Source: Streptomyces diastatochromogenes
GTDB taxonomy: Bacteria; Actinomycetota; Actinomycetes; Streptomycetales; Streptomycetaceae
Length of the DNA: 64,000 nucleotides
Direction: 5' to 3'
NCBI RefSeq assembly: GCF_002242805.1
Contig: NZ_MCGQ01000041.1
Location: 160,811 to 224,810, forward strand
This document shows positions 40,338 through 48,139 of this stretch, one piece after another. Numbering within the stretch: position 1 is the first letter of the stretch; every line of letters begins with the position of its first letter. The notes under the pieces were generated by a model. That model had not been told where the DNA came from. It was given only the letters and a program-made list of their open reading frames with translations, and made no database searches. The translations under genes and the position numbers were made by a program.

Positions 40338-41000
40338 TTACAGGTTGCTGAAGTCGGGGCCCTTGGTGCGGGTCCGCTTGATCTCGTAGAAGCCGGGGAC
40401 GGAGGCCACGGCGAGGGTGCCGTCCCACAGGCGGGCCGCCTCCTCGCCCTTGGGGGCGGGGGTGACGACCGGGCCGAAGAAGGCGATCTGCTCGCCGTCG
40501 GGGCCCGGGACCGCGATGACCGGGGTGCCGACGTCCTGGCCGACCTTCTCGATGCCCTCCTTGTGGGAGGCGCGCAGCTCGGCGTCGAACTCGAAGTCCT
40601 TCTGCTCGGCGTACTCGATCAGCTCGGCGGGCAGGCCGACGTCCGCGAGCGCACCGGCGATGGCCTCCAGGGTCGCGCCCTCACCGTTGTTGTGGAAACG
40701 GGTGCCGAGCGCGGTGTAGAGGGGGCCGAGGACGTCCGCGCCGTGCTTCTGCCAGGCCGCGGTGACCACGCGCACGGGCTGCCACGCCTTGACGGCGAGC
40801 ATCTCCCGGTACTCCTCGGGCAGCTCGTCCAGCTTGTTCTCGTTGAGGACGGCGAGGCTCATGATGTGCCAGCGGACCTCGATCTCGCGGACCTTCTCCA
40901 CCTCCAGCACCCAGCGGGAGGTCATCCAGGCCCAGGGGCACAGCGGGTCGAACCAGAAGTCCACGGGGGTCTTGCCGCTCGTGGTCACGGTCTCGGACAT
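40338..41000 (-). CDS. DsbA-fold mycothiol-dependent nitroreductase-like protein
   Basis: The 220-residue protein matches the Rv2466c family, which uses mycothiol to reduce substrates and handles oxidative stress. The active-site region reads WFDPLCPWAWMTSRW. The first Cys is present but the second position of the CPWC pair is Ala, so it would act by a monothiol mechanism. The ATG at 41000 has GAGGAGAC upstream. The gene is divergent from an aminopeptidase N gene, the same pairing as Rv2466c-pepN in mycobacteria, from memory. It runs convergent to the sugar operon. Confidence 0.88.
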   Translation of the reverse strand: MSETVTTSGKTPVDFWFDPLCPWAWMTSRWVLEVEKVREIEVRWHIMSLAVLNENKLDELPEEYREMLAVKAWQPVRVVTAAWQKHGADVLGPLYTALGTRFHNNGEGATLEAIAGALADVGLPAELIEYAEQKDFEFDAELRASHKEGIEKVGQDVGTPVIAVPGPDGEQIAFFGPVVTPAPKGEEAARLWDGTLAVASVPGFYEIKRTRTKGPDFSNL

Positions 41001-41139
41001 GCGTCTCCTCAGCGAAATGGGCTTTTGAAGCGGCAACATTCCCCTGGTCACCCTCATTCCCTGGTGCCCCGTGTCAGGGGCGCGTGGCAGGATCGGTGCT
41101 GTTCCGCGCCATCCAAGCGACCACGAGGGAGTGCCGCCC

Positions 41140-43719
41140 GTGCCCGGTGAGAATCTGACCCGCGACGAGGCCCGTGAGCGGGCCGCCCTGCTGTCTGTCG
41201 ACGGGTACGAGGTGGCGCTGGACCTGCGCTCCGCCGTGGGCGACGGGGACGGCGGGCCGCGCACCTTCCGCTCGGTGACCACGATCAGGTTCCGCTGCAA
41301 CGAGCCGGGCGCGTCCACGTTCGCCGACCTGGTCGCGCCGAGTGTGACCTCGGTCACGCTCAACGGGAAGGATCTGGACCCGGGTGAGGTCTTCGACGGT
41401 TCCCGGATCGCGCTGGAGGACCTGGCCGCCGAGAACGAGCTGACGGTCGACGCGCAGTGCGCCTACTCCCGCACCGGCGAGGGCATGCACCGCTTCGTGG
41501 ACCCCGAGGACGGCGAGGTCTACCTCTACACACAGTACGAGCCGGCCGACGCCCGCCGTGTCTTCACCAACTTCGAGCAGCCGGACCTGAAGGCGCCGTA
41601 CCGCTTCGAGGTGCAGGCGCCCGAGGGCTGGACGGTGTGGAGCAACGGCGCCGGGGAACGCGCCGACGGCGTCTGGCGGTTCGCGGAGACGAAGCCGATC
41701 TCGACGTACATCACCTGCGTGGTGGCGGGGCCGTACCACTATGTGACGGACTCCTACGAGCGCACCCTGGAGGACGGGACGAAGCTGGAGATCCCGCTCG
41801 GCGCCCTGTGCCGCAAGGGACTCGCGCCCTACTTCGACGCCGACGACGTCTTCCTGGTCACCAAGCAGGGCCTGGACTTCTTCCACGAGCACTTCGACTA
41901 CCCGTACCCGTTCGGGAAGTACGACCAGGCGTTCGTGCCCGAGTACAACCTGGGCGCGATGGAGAACCCGGGGATGGTGACCTTCCGCGAGGAGTACATC
42001 TTCCGCGGGAAGGTGACGCAGGCGTCCTACGAGGCGCGGGCCAACGTCATCCTGCACGAGATGGCGCACATGTGGTTCGGCGACCTGGTCACCATGGTGT
42101 GGTGGGACGACCTGTGGCTGAAGGAGTCCTTCGCGGACTTCATGGGCACGTTCGCGAACGTCGGCGCGACCCGTTTCACCGACGCCTGGGTCACCTTCGC
42201 CAACCGCCGCAAGGCCTGGGCCTACCGCGCGGACCAGCTGCCCTCCACGCACCCGATCACGGCGGACATCCGCGACCTGCAGGACGCCAAGCTCAACTTC
42301 GACGGCATCACGTACGCCAAGGGCGCCTCCGTGCTGAAGCAGCTGGTGGCCTACGTCGGCGAGGAGGCCTTCCTGGAGGGCGCCCGCCGCTACTTCAAGC
42401 GGAACGCGTACGGCAACACGCGCCTGGGCGACCTGCTGTCGGTGCTGGCGGAGACCAGCGGCCGGGACATGTCCGCGTGGGCCCGCTCCTGGCTGCAGAC
42501 GGCCGGGGTGAACTCGCTGACCCCGCAGGTGCTGCTGGACGCCGAGGGCCGGGTGGCCGAGCTGGCGGTGGTGCAGGAGGCGCCGGAGTCGCACCCCGAG
42601 GAGCGCCCGCACCGGGTCGCGGTGGGCCTGTACCGGCGCACCGCCGAGGGCGCGCTGGAGCGGTACGCGCGCGTGGAGACGGACGTCGAGGGTCCGCGCA
42701 CGGTGGTGGCGGAGCTGGCCGGCGCCGAGACCCCGGAGCTGGTGCTGGTCAACGACGACGACCTGACCTACTGCAAGATCCGCTTCGACGAGACCTCGCT
42801 GGCCACCCTGCGCGAGCACCTGGGCGCGCTCACCGACCCGCTGGCGCGGGCCCTGTGCTGGTCCGCGCTGTGGAACCTGACCCGGGACGCCCTGCTGCCG
42901 GCGCGGGACTTCGTGGACCTGGTGCTGCGGTTCGCGGGCCGGGAGTCCGACATCGGCGTGCTGCAGATGCTGCACGCCTGGGCGAACTCGGCGCTGGTGC
43001 ACTACGCGGCGCCCGAGTGGCGGGCGGCCGGCGAGGAGTTGCTGGCCGAGGGCGCGCTGCGGGAGCTGCAGGCGGCCGAGCCCGGCAGTGAGCACCAGCT
43101 GGCCTGGGCGCGCTTCTTCGCGACGGTCGCCTCCGGCGGGACGGACCTGGCGCTGCTGAAGGGTCTGCTGGACGGCACGGAGACGGTCGAGGGCCTGGAC
43201 GTGGACCAGGAGCTGCGCTGGGCGTTCCTGGGACCGCTGGCGGCCCACGGGGTGGCCGACGAGTCCGTCCTCACGGCCGAACTGGCCCGTGACGACACGG
43301 CGTCCGGCAAGCGCCACCAGGTCCGCTGCCTGGCCGCGCGCCCGTCGGCGGCGGTCAAGGCACAGGCCTGGGCGCAGGTCGTGGAGTCCGACGCCCTGTC
43401 GAACGCGCTGGTGGAGGCGACGATCGCGGGCTTCGACCAGCCCTCGCAGCGGGAGCTGACGGCGCCGTACGCCGAGAAGTACTTCGCGGCGATCGAGCGG
43501 GTGTGGCAGGAGCGGTCGATCCAGATCGGCATGGACGTCGTACGGGGCCTGTTCCCCGGCTTCCAGGACCGTCAGGAGACGCTGGACGCGACGGACGCGT
43601 GGCTCGGGGCCCACGCGGACGCGGCGCCCGCGCTGCGCCGGCTGGTGCTGGAGGCGCGGGACGATCTGGCGCGGTCGCTGCGCGCACAGGCGTGCGACCA
43701 GGCGGCCGCCGACGCCTGA
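41140..43719 (+). CDS. pepN: Aminopeptidase N, M1 family (first copy)
   Basis: The 859-residue zinc aminopeptidase has the GAMEN exopeptidase motif (YNLGAMENPG) and zinc site HEMAH (H306, E307, H310) with the third ligand E329 in LKESFADF. It removes N-terminal residues from peptides in the cytoplasm; no signal peptide is present. I start at GTG 41140, giving VPGENLTRDEARERA, which aligns with the start of the second copy (VPGTNLTREEAQQRA); GAGGGAG is upstream. The zinc segment has TMVWWDDLWLKESF, where the second copy has TMEWWNDLWLNESF. A strong terminator follows. Confidence 0.95.
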   Translation: MPGENLTRDEARERAALLSVDGYEVALDLRSAVGDGDGGPRTFRSVTTIRFRCNEPGASTFADLVAPSVTSVTLNGKDLDPGEVFDGSRIALEDLAAENELTVDAQCAYSRTGEGMHRFVDPEDGEVYLYTQYEPADARRVFTNFEQPDLKAPYRFEVQAPEGWTVWSNGAGERADGVWRFAETKPISTYITCVVAGPYHYVTDSYERTLEDGTKLEIPLGALCRKGLAPYFDADDVFLVTKQGLDFFHEHFDYPYPFGKYDQAFVPEYNLGAMENPGMVTFREEYIFRGKVTQASYEARANVILHEMAHMWFGDLVTMVWWDDLWLKESFADFMGTFANVGATRFTDAWVTFANRRKAWAYRADQLPSTHPITADIRDLQDAKLNFDGITYAKGASVLKQLVAYVGEEAFLEGARRYFKRNAYGNTRLGDLLSVLAETSGRDMSAWARSWLQTAGVNSLTPQVLLDAEGRVAELAVVQEAPESHPEERPHRVAVGLYRRTAEGALERYARVETDVEGPRTVVAELAGAETPELVLVNDDDLTYCKIRFDETSLATLREHLGALTDPLARALCWSALWNLTRDALLPARDFVDLVLRFAGRESDIGVLQMLHAWANSALVHYAAPEWRAAGEELLAEGALRELQAAEPGSEHQLAWARFFATVASGGTDLALLKGLLDGTETVEGLDVDQELRWAFLGPLAAHGVADESVLTAELARDDTASGKRHQVRCLAARPSAAVKAQAWAQVVESDALSNALVEATIAGFDQPSQRELTAPYAEKYFAAIERVWQERSIQIGMDVVRGLFPGFQDRQETLDATDAWLGAHADAAPALRRLVLEARDDLARSLRAQACDQAAADA

Positions 43720-43778
43720 TCCTTGGCCTGAGCTTCCCCGGTCGGTGACCGTTACGGAATTCAGTCAATAGCGCCCGT

Positions 43779-43816
43779 AACCCCTGGTCCACACCCGATT
43801 GGACCAGGGGTTTTCC
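43779..43816 (+). terminator. Terminator after first pepN
   Basis: AACCCCTGGTCC (43779-43790) pairs perfectly with GGACCAGGGGTT (43801-43812) around a 10-nt loop and is followed by TTTT. Confidence 0.88.
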
Positions 43817-43926
43817 ACCCCTACTCGACACCCGAACACTTGCCCTTTAGTACCGTCTTGTCAGCATTCCTCGACGACCGTGTAACAGCGGTTAAGGGTG
43901 GGACAGAGCGCGGGAATCTCGGGGCC

Positions 43927-44964
43927 ATGACGCACAACACCCCGCTCTCCCCCCGCCCCCTCCGTCACCTCTCCGAGGTCCACCGCCGTGTTCTGACGGC
44001 GGCCCAGCTCCGCTCCCACGGCGTCTCCACGGCCGAGCTGAACGAGCAGTGCCGCCCCGGCGGCCCCTGGCAGCCGCTGCTGCCGAACGTGATCCTGCTC
44101 CACCCCGGCCCGGCGACGAGCGAGGAGCGGCTGCACGGGGCGCTGCTGTACGCGGCACGGGAGTCGGCCCCGGGCGTCCCGGCCCAGCCCACCGCCGACG
44201 AGCCGCACCGCCCGGTGTACGCGGACGCCGTCATCACCGGCCTGGCGGCCCTCACCCTGCACGGCTTCTCCTCCACCCCGCCGCTCCTGTCCCTGGACCG
44301 CGTCGACGTCCTGATCCCCCGCCTGCGCCGCCTGCGCTCCGCGGGCTACGTCCGCGTCCTGCGCACCCCCTCCCTCCCCACCCCCTGCGCGGTGACGGGC
44401 CTGCCGGTGGCACCGGTGCCGCGCGCGCTGGCCGACGCGGTGGCGGAACTGACGGACGCGGCCGCGGTACGCCGCCTGCTGACCGAGGCGGTACGCGCCG
44501 GCCACTGCGAACCGGCCGCGGTGGTACGGGAGCTGACCAACGCGAAGCTGCTGACCCGCCCGCACGTGGTGGACGCGGTGGACTCGCTGGTGGCCGAGGG
44601 CCGAGCCATCGCGGAGGACCGCCTCTACCGGATGGTCAGCGAGTACGGCCTGCCCGACCCCGTCTGGAACGTGGACCTGCGCCTGCCCGGCGGCCCCCAC
44701 CTCGGCGGCCTGGACGCCTACTGGCCCGAGCAGGCCGTCGCGGTCGAACTGGACACCCGCGCCCCCCGCCAGGACGAGGACGCCCTCTGGTCGGAATACG
44801 CCCGCAAGCGCGAGCACTTGGAACGCCTGGGCATCACGGTCGTCTACATCACCCCCAGGAAGCTCCGTGAGTCCCTGGAACAACAGGCGACGGTGGTCCG
44901 CACGGCCCTGATGGCCTCCGGCGACCGCGACCCGGCCGCCTATGTCGTGGTGCTGCCCCGGTAG
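43927..44964 (+). CDS. AbiEi-like protein with Vsr/DUF559-type nuclease domain
   Basis: The 345-residue protein has an N-terminal AbiEi-like antitoxin region (winged helix start LRHLSEVHRRVLTAAQLRSH, then LLPNVILLHPG). The C-terminal region (about 225-345) resembles very-short-patch-repair/DUF559 endonuclease folds. That fold is suggested by GLDAYWPEQAVAVELD (acidic residues) and the late ERLGITVVYITPRKL. The catalytic Lys or its equivalent is not obvious. No partner toxin (AbiEii nucleotidyltransferase) is adjacent, so this is not a classical type IV toxin-antitoxin pair. The ATG at 43927 has GGGG upstream. A long hairpin terminator follows. Function is unknown. Confidence 0.75.
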   Translation: MTHNTPLSPRPLRHLSEVHRRVLTAAQLRSHGVSTAELNEQCRPGGPWQPLLPNVILLHPGPATSEERLHGALLYAARESAPGVPAQPTADEPHRPVYADAVITGLAALTLHGFSSTPPLLSLDRVDVLIPRLRRLRSAGYVRVLRTPSLPTPCAVTGLPVAPVPRALADAVAELTDAAAVRRLLTEAVRAGHCEPAAVVRELTNAKLLTRPHVVDAVDSLVAEGRAIAEDRLYRMVSEYGLPDPVWNVDLRLPGGPHLGGLDAYWPEQAVAVELDTRAPRQDEDALWSEYARKREHLERLGITVVYITPRKLRESLEQQATVVRTALMASGDRDPAAYVVVLPR

Positions 44965-44993
44965 TGACGGACGGAGGCGACACCAGGAGGGGA

Positions 44994-45032
44994 GAGGAGG
45001 GGCCACCGGGGCGATGCCGGTGGCCCCTCCTC
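44994..45032 (+). terminator. 16-bp stem terminator
   Basis: GAGGAGGGGCCACCGG (44994-45009) pairs perfectly with CCGGTGGCCCCTCCTC (45017-45032) around a 7-nt loop. It ends 42 nt before the GNAT start codon. Confidence 0.85.
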
Positions 45033-45074
45033 ATGTCCAACTCCCGTCACGCTCAAGCGCGTTACGGTGGACCG

Positions 45075-45605
45075 ATGAGCGATGAATCCGTCGTACTGCG
45101 CCCCGCACGCGAGGACGATCTGCCCGTGCTCGAACGGTTCCTGCTGGAGCCGCAGAGCGCCGGGCCGTTCCAGTGGTACGGGTGGTCGGACCCCGGGCGG
45201 TTCAGGCGGCGCTTCGCCGAGAACGGGATGCTGGGCGAGGACGGCGGCCTGCTGGTCGTGGAGTCGGCCGCCGAGCCGCTCGGGTTCGTCGCCTGGCGGA
45301 AGGTCGTCGTCTCGCCCTCCACCCACTGCTGGAACATCGGCGCCCAGCTGCTGCCCGAGGCCCGCGGGCGCGGGGTCGGCAGCCGGGCCCAGCTACAGCT
45401 CGTCCGCCACCTCTTCGCCCACACCCCCGTGATGCGGATCGAGGCGGACACCGAGGCCGAGAACATCGCCGAACAGCGGGCCCTGGAGAAGGCCGGCTTC
45501 ACTCGCGAGGGCGTACTGCGCGGCATCGTCTTCCGGGACGGGAAGTGGCGGGACGGCGTCGCCTACAGCGTGCTGCGCGGCGACCCGCTGCCCGCCCACG
45601 TGTGA
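45075..45605 (+). CDS. GNAT acetyltransferase (RimJ/RimL-like)
   Basis: The 176-residue enzyme would acetylate a small-molecule or protein amine using acetyl-CoA. The acetyl-CoA loop is LPEARGRGVGSRAQLQLV and the closing EADTEAENIAEQRALEKAGF segment is typical of RimJ/RimL-type members. The ATG at 45075 follows a weak site. The last 213 nt overlap in antisense the end of a glycosyltransferase gene on the minus strand. The GNAT protein reads in its normal frame and ends where the family does, so the overlap is more likely caused by change in the other gene. Confidence 0.88.
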   Translation: MSDESVVLRPAREDDLPVLERFLLEPQSAGPFQWYGWSDPGRFRRRFAENGMLGEDGGLLVVESAAEPLGFVAWRKVVVSPSTHCWNIGAQLLPEARGRGVGSRAQLQLVRHLFAHTPVMRIEADTEAENIAEQRALEKAGFTREGVLRGIVFRDGKWRDGVAYSVLRGDPLPAHV

Positions 45606-46784
45606 GGCGTACACCTCGTCGAGCAGCGCGGCGTACGCGGCGATCATGCGGGTGCGGCTGAAGCGCTCACGGCTGCGTTCCAGGGCGGGAGCCAGCTCGG
45701 CGCGGCCCGTGATCGCGGCCGTCCAGGCGAGGGCGATGGCGCCGGGGTCGGGCGGGGTGACGAAGCCGTGGCCGGTGACGATCGCCGCGCTGTCGCCGAC
45801 GTCCGTCGTCACCGGGACGGCACCGCACATCATGCCCTCGATCAGGCACAGCGGCGCCGCCTCCCCGGAGACGGAGGTCAGGGCGACGACGTCGGAGCCC
45901 GCGTAGACGGCCTCCATGTCGTGCCGTACGCCCAGGAGGTGGACCCTCTCCGCGAGCCGGCGGTCCTCGCCGAACGCGACCTCGATGTCGGCCCACAGCG
46001 ACGGGTTCCCGTCGGTCATGCCCGCGCCGCACATCAGGACGTGTCCCTCGGGCTCGCGCGCCAGCCACGCGCGGGCCGCCCGGAGGAAGAGGGGCACGTT
46101 CTTCATCTGCGCGTACCGGGCCGCGAAGACCACCACCGGGGCGGCGGCCGGAATGCCCAGGGACGCGCGGAACGCCAGCCGGGCCGCCGGGTCCGGGCGG
46201 AAGCGCAGCAGGTCGACGCCGTTGGGGATCACGTGCAGCAGGTCGGCCGGGATGCCGGCGGCCTCGTAGGCGGCCCGCGTCGACTCGGCGCAGCACACGC
46301 ACGCCGCCACCGTGCCGTCGGCGATTGCGGCCTTCAGCTCGTCCAGGGCGGGGCCCTGGTTCTCGGGGTCGGAGCGGTGCAGGCAGACCACGACCGGGCG
46401 GCGGGGCAGGCCGCCCTGGTTCAGGAGGGCCAGCGGCTGTTCCTTGAGGGAGAGGATCACGTCCGCCCCGGCCATGGCCCGAGCCGTTTCGGCCAGCTCC
46501 GGCCCGCTGAAAACGGACGCCGCGACCGAGCCGTCCACCAGGCCCGCGGTGCGGCCCAGCGAGGTGACGCCGACCTCGCCGGCCGTCAGCGCGCGGTAGC
46601 AGTGGTCGTCCTCCATGCGCTGCCGGGTGGCCTCGCGATGGACCTCGCCATGGATGCTGAGTACCTGGTGGGACTGGCCGCCCTCGGCCAGTCCCAGTAC
46701 GACGTCGCTGTGCACGATCCTGGCTCCTCCGGAGAAGAAGCCCTCGTAGACCGACAGCACACGCAGTCCGTGCCTCGCGCGCAC
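45393..46784 (-). CDS. Glycosyltransferase family 4 protein with antisense-encoded tail
   Basis: The 463-residue protein has a GT4-type N-terminal domain and the donor domain with VVVFAARYAQMKN and the E-x7-E segment in GEAAPLCLIEGMMCGAVPV. It would transfer a sugar from a nucleotide donor to an unknown acceptor. The natural C-terminus seems to be near AALLDEVYAS (about residue 393). The final 71 residues are read antisense through the GNAT gene and look like translated complement, rich in Ala, Gly and His. Loss of a stop codon or a frameshift is suggested. The GTG at 46784 is the chosen start. Confidence 0.82.
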   Translation of the reverse strand: MRARHGLRVLSVYEGFFSGGARIVHSDVVLGLAEGGQSHQVLSIHGEVHREATRQRMEDDHCYRALTAGEVGVTSLGRTAGLVDGSVAASVFSGPELAETARAMAGADVILSLKEQPLALLNQGGLPRRPVVVCLHRSDPENQGPALDELKAAIADGTVAACVCCAESTRAAYEAAGIPADLLHVIPNGVDLLRFRPDPAARLAFRASLGIPAAAPVVVFAARYAQMKNVPLFLRAARAWLAREPEGHVLMCGAGMTDGNPSLWADIEVAFGEDRRLAERVHLLGVRHDMEAVYAGSDVVALTSVSGEAAPLCLIEGMMCGAVPVTTDVGDSAAIVTGHGFVTPPDPGAIALAWTAAITGRAELAPALERSRERFSRTRMIAAYAALLDEVYASHVGGQRVAAQHAVGDAVPPLPVPEDDAAQYALASEAGLLQGPLFGDVLGLGVRLDPHHGGVGEEVADEL

Positions 46785-46911
46785 ACGACCACCCGCCTTG
46801 CATAAATGATCGAGAAGATCGAGCCATCCCCGTCCATAGCGGGATAGCCGATATGAGGCGGTACGGACATTGCGGGCGCGTTAACACGGAACGACAGGAA
46901 TGAAACGTTGG

Positions 46912-48045
46912 CTAACAGAATTCCCCGTCGATCACCGCGTCCATGTCCCCGGCCCAGTCCCCGTTGAAATTCAGCGCCAGCGCATGGCGGCCGTCCTCCG
47001 TCGCCACCGCCCCGGACGCGGAGCCGTGGATGCCGCCGCCATGGCCCCAGACATGAACACCGCAGGTCAGCTCGGTGTCCATGAGGCCGAGGCCGTAGCG
47101 GGTGTTCGGGATGCCGTCCGCCCGTACCGTGGTCTTCATTTCCTTCAGCTGCTGCGGCGGAAGGAGTTTCCCGCGCAGCAGAGCGCTGTAGAAGCGGTCC
47201 AGATCCGCGGAATTCGAGATCATTTCACCGGCCGAGGACGCGATGGACGGGTTGAGCTTCGTGACGTCGTACGACGGACCCGTCGCCGTCTGGGCGAGTT
47301 TCGAGTAGGCACGGCTGCTGGGGTGCGGGACGGTGACCTGGGTGCCGGGGACGGAGGTGGCCGTGAGGTGCAGGGGGCCGATGATGCGGTGGGTGATTTC
47401 CGTGGCGTACGAGTGGCCCGTCACCTTCTCGATCACCATGCCGGCCAGGACGTAGTTCGTGTTCGAGTACCCCCAGGACGCGCCCGGCTTGAAGTCCGGC
47501 TCGTGCTTCATCGCGATCGCGACCAGGTCGCGCGGGGTGAGCGTGTCGTAGCGGTGCGCGAAGAAGCCGTCCTTGGTGAAGTAGGTGCGGCCGAAGTCGT
47601 CGTCGGCGGTGTAGTTGTAGATGCCGCTGGTGTGGTTGAGGAGCCGGCGGACGGTGATGCGGCTCCCGTCGTGGCCGTGGCCGTGCACCACCCCGGGCAG
47701 CCACTTCTCCACCGTGTCGTCCAGCGACAGCCGGCCCTCCGCCTCCAGCTGGAGCAGGACCGTGGAGACGAACGTCTTGGTGATGCTGCCGACGCGGTAG
47801 CGGTCGGCCGTCGAGCGCGGTGCGCCCGTGCGGGTGTCGCCCACGCCGGCCGTCGTGGACCAGGTGCCGTGGGCGTCCTTCGCGGTGGCGGTCACCCCGG
47901 GAACCCCGGCCTGGACGGCCGCCTCGATCGCCTTGCGCGTGGCGGAGTGGCCGCCCGTGGCGGGGCCGGCCGCGAAGGCCGGGCCCGCCAGGGCCGCCGA
48001 CAGGAGCAGGGCGGTGGCGCCCACCAGCGTCGTACGTGCACGCAT
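46912..48045 (-). CDS. Secreted serine hydrolase (beta-lactamase/D-Ala-D-Ala carboxypeptidase family)
   Basis: The 377-residue protein has a signal peptide (RARTTLVGATALLLSAALAG, cut near AFAAG). The class C/PBP motifs are SxxK in VGSITKTF, YxN in GYSNTNY and HxG in WGHGGGIHG. It could cleave or hydrolyse D-Ala-D-Ala-containing peptides or esters outside the cell; true substrates vary in this family. The ATG at 48045 has GGGGGAAG upstream; a longer frame is rejected because it lacks a signal. It lies upstream of the glycosyltransferase and downstream of the metallophosphoesterase on the same strand. Confidence 0.92.
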   Translation of the reverse strand: MRARTTLVGATALLLSAALAGPAFAAGPATGGHSATRKAIEAAVQAGVPGVTATAKDAHGTWSTTAGVGDTRTGAPRSTADRYRVGSITKTFVSTVLLQLEAEGRLSLDDTVEKWLPGVVHGHGHDGSRITVRRLLNHTSGIYNYTADDDFGRTYFTKDGFFAHRYDTLTPRDLVAIAMKHEPDFKPGASWGYSNTNYVLAGMVIEKVTGHSYATEITHRIIGPLHLTATSVPGTQVTVPHPSSRAYSKLAQTATGPSYDVTKLNPSIASSAGEMISNSADLDRFYSALLRGKLLPPQQLKEMKTTVRADGIPNTRYGLGLMDTELTCGVHVWGHGGGIHGSASGAVATEDGRHALALNFNGDWAGDMDAVIDGEFC

Positions 48046-48139
48046 GTCTTCCCCCAACTGTGCCGTTCGGTTCGGTCGGGGGGAGGGACCTGGTGGTGGT
48101 GTGCGAAGGTTGCCTGCCTGTAGGCCGGTTGAGTGAGTT

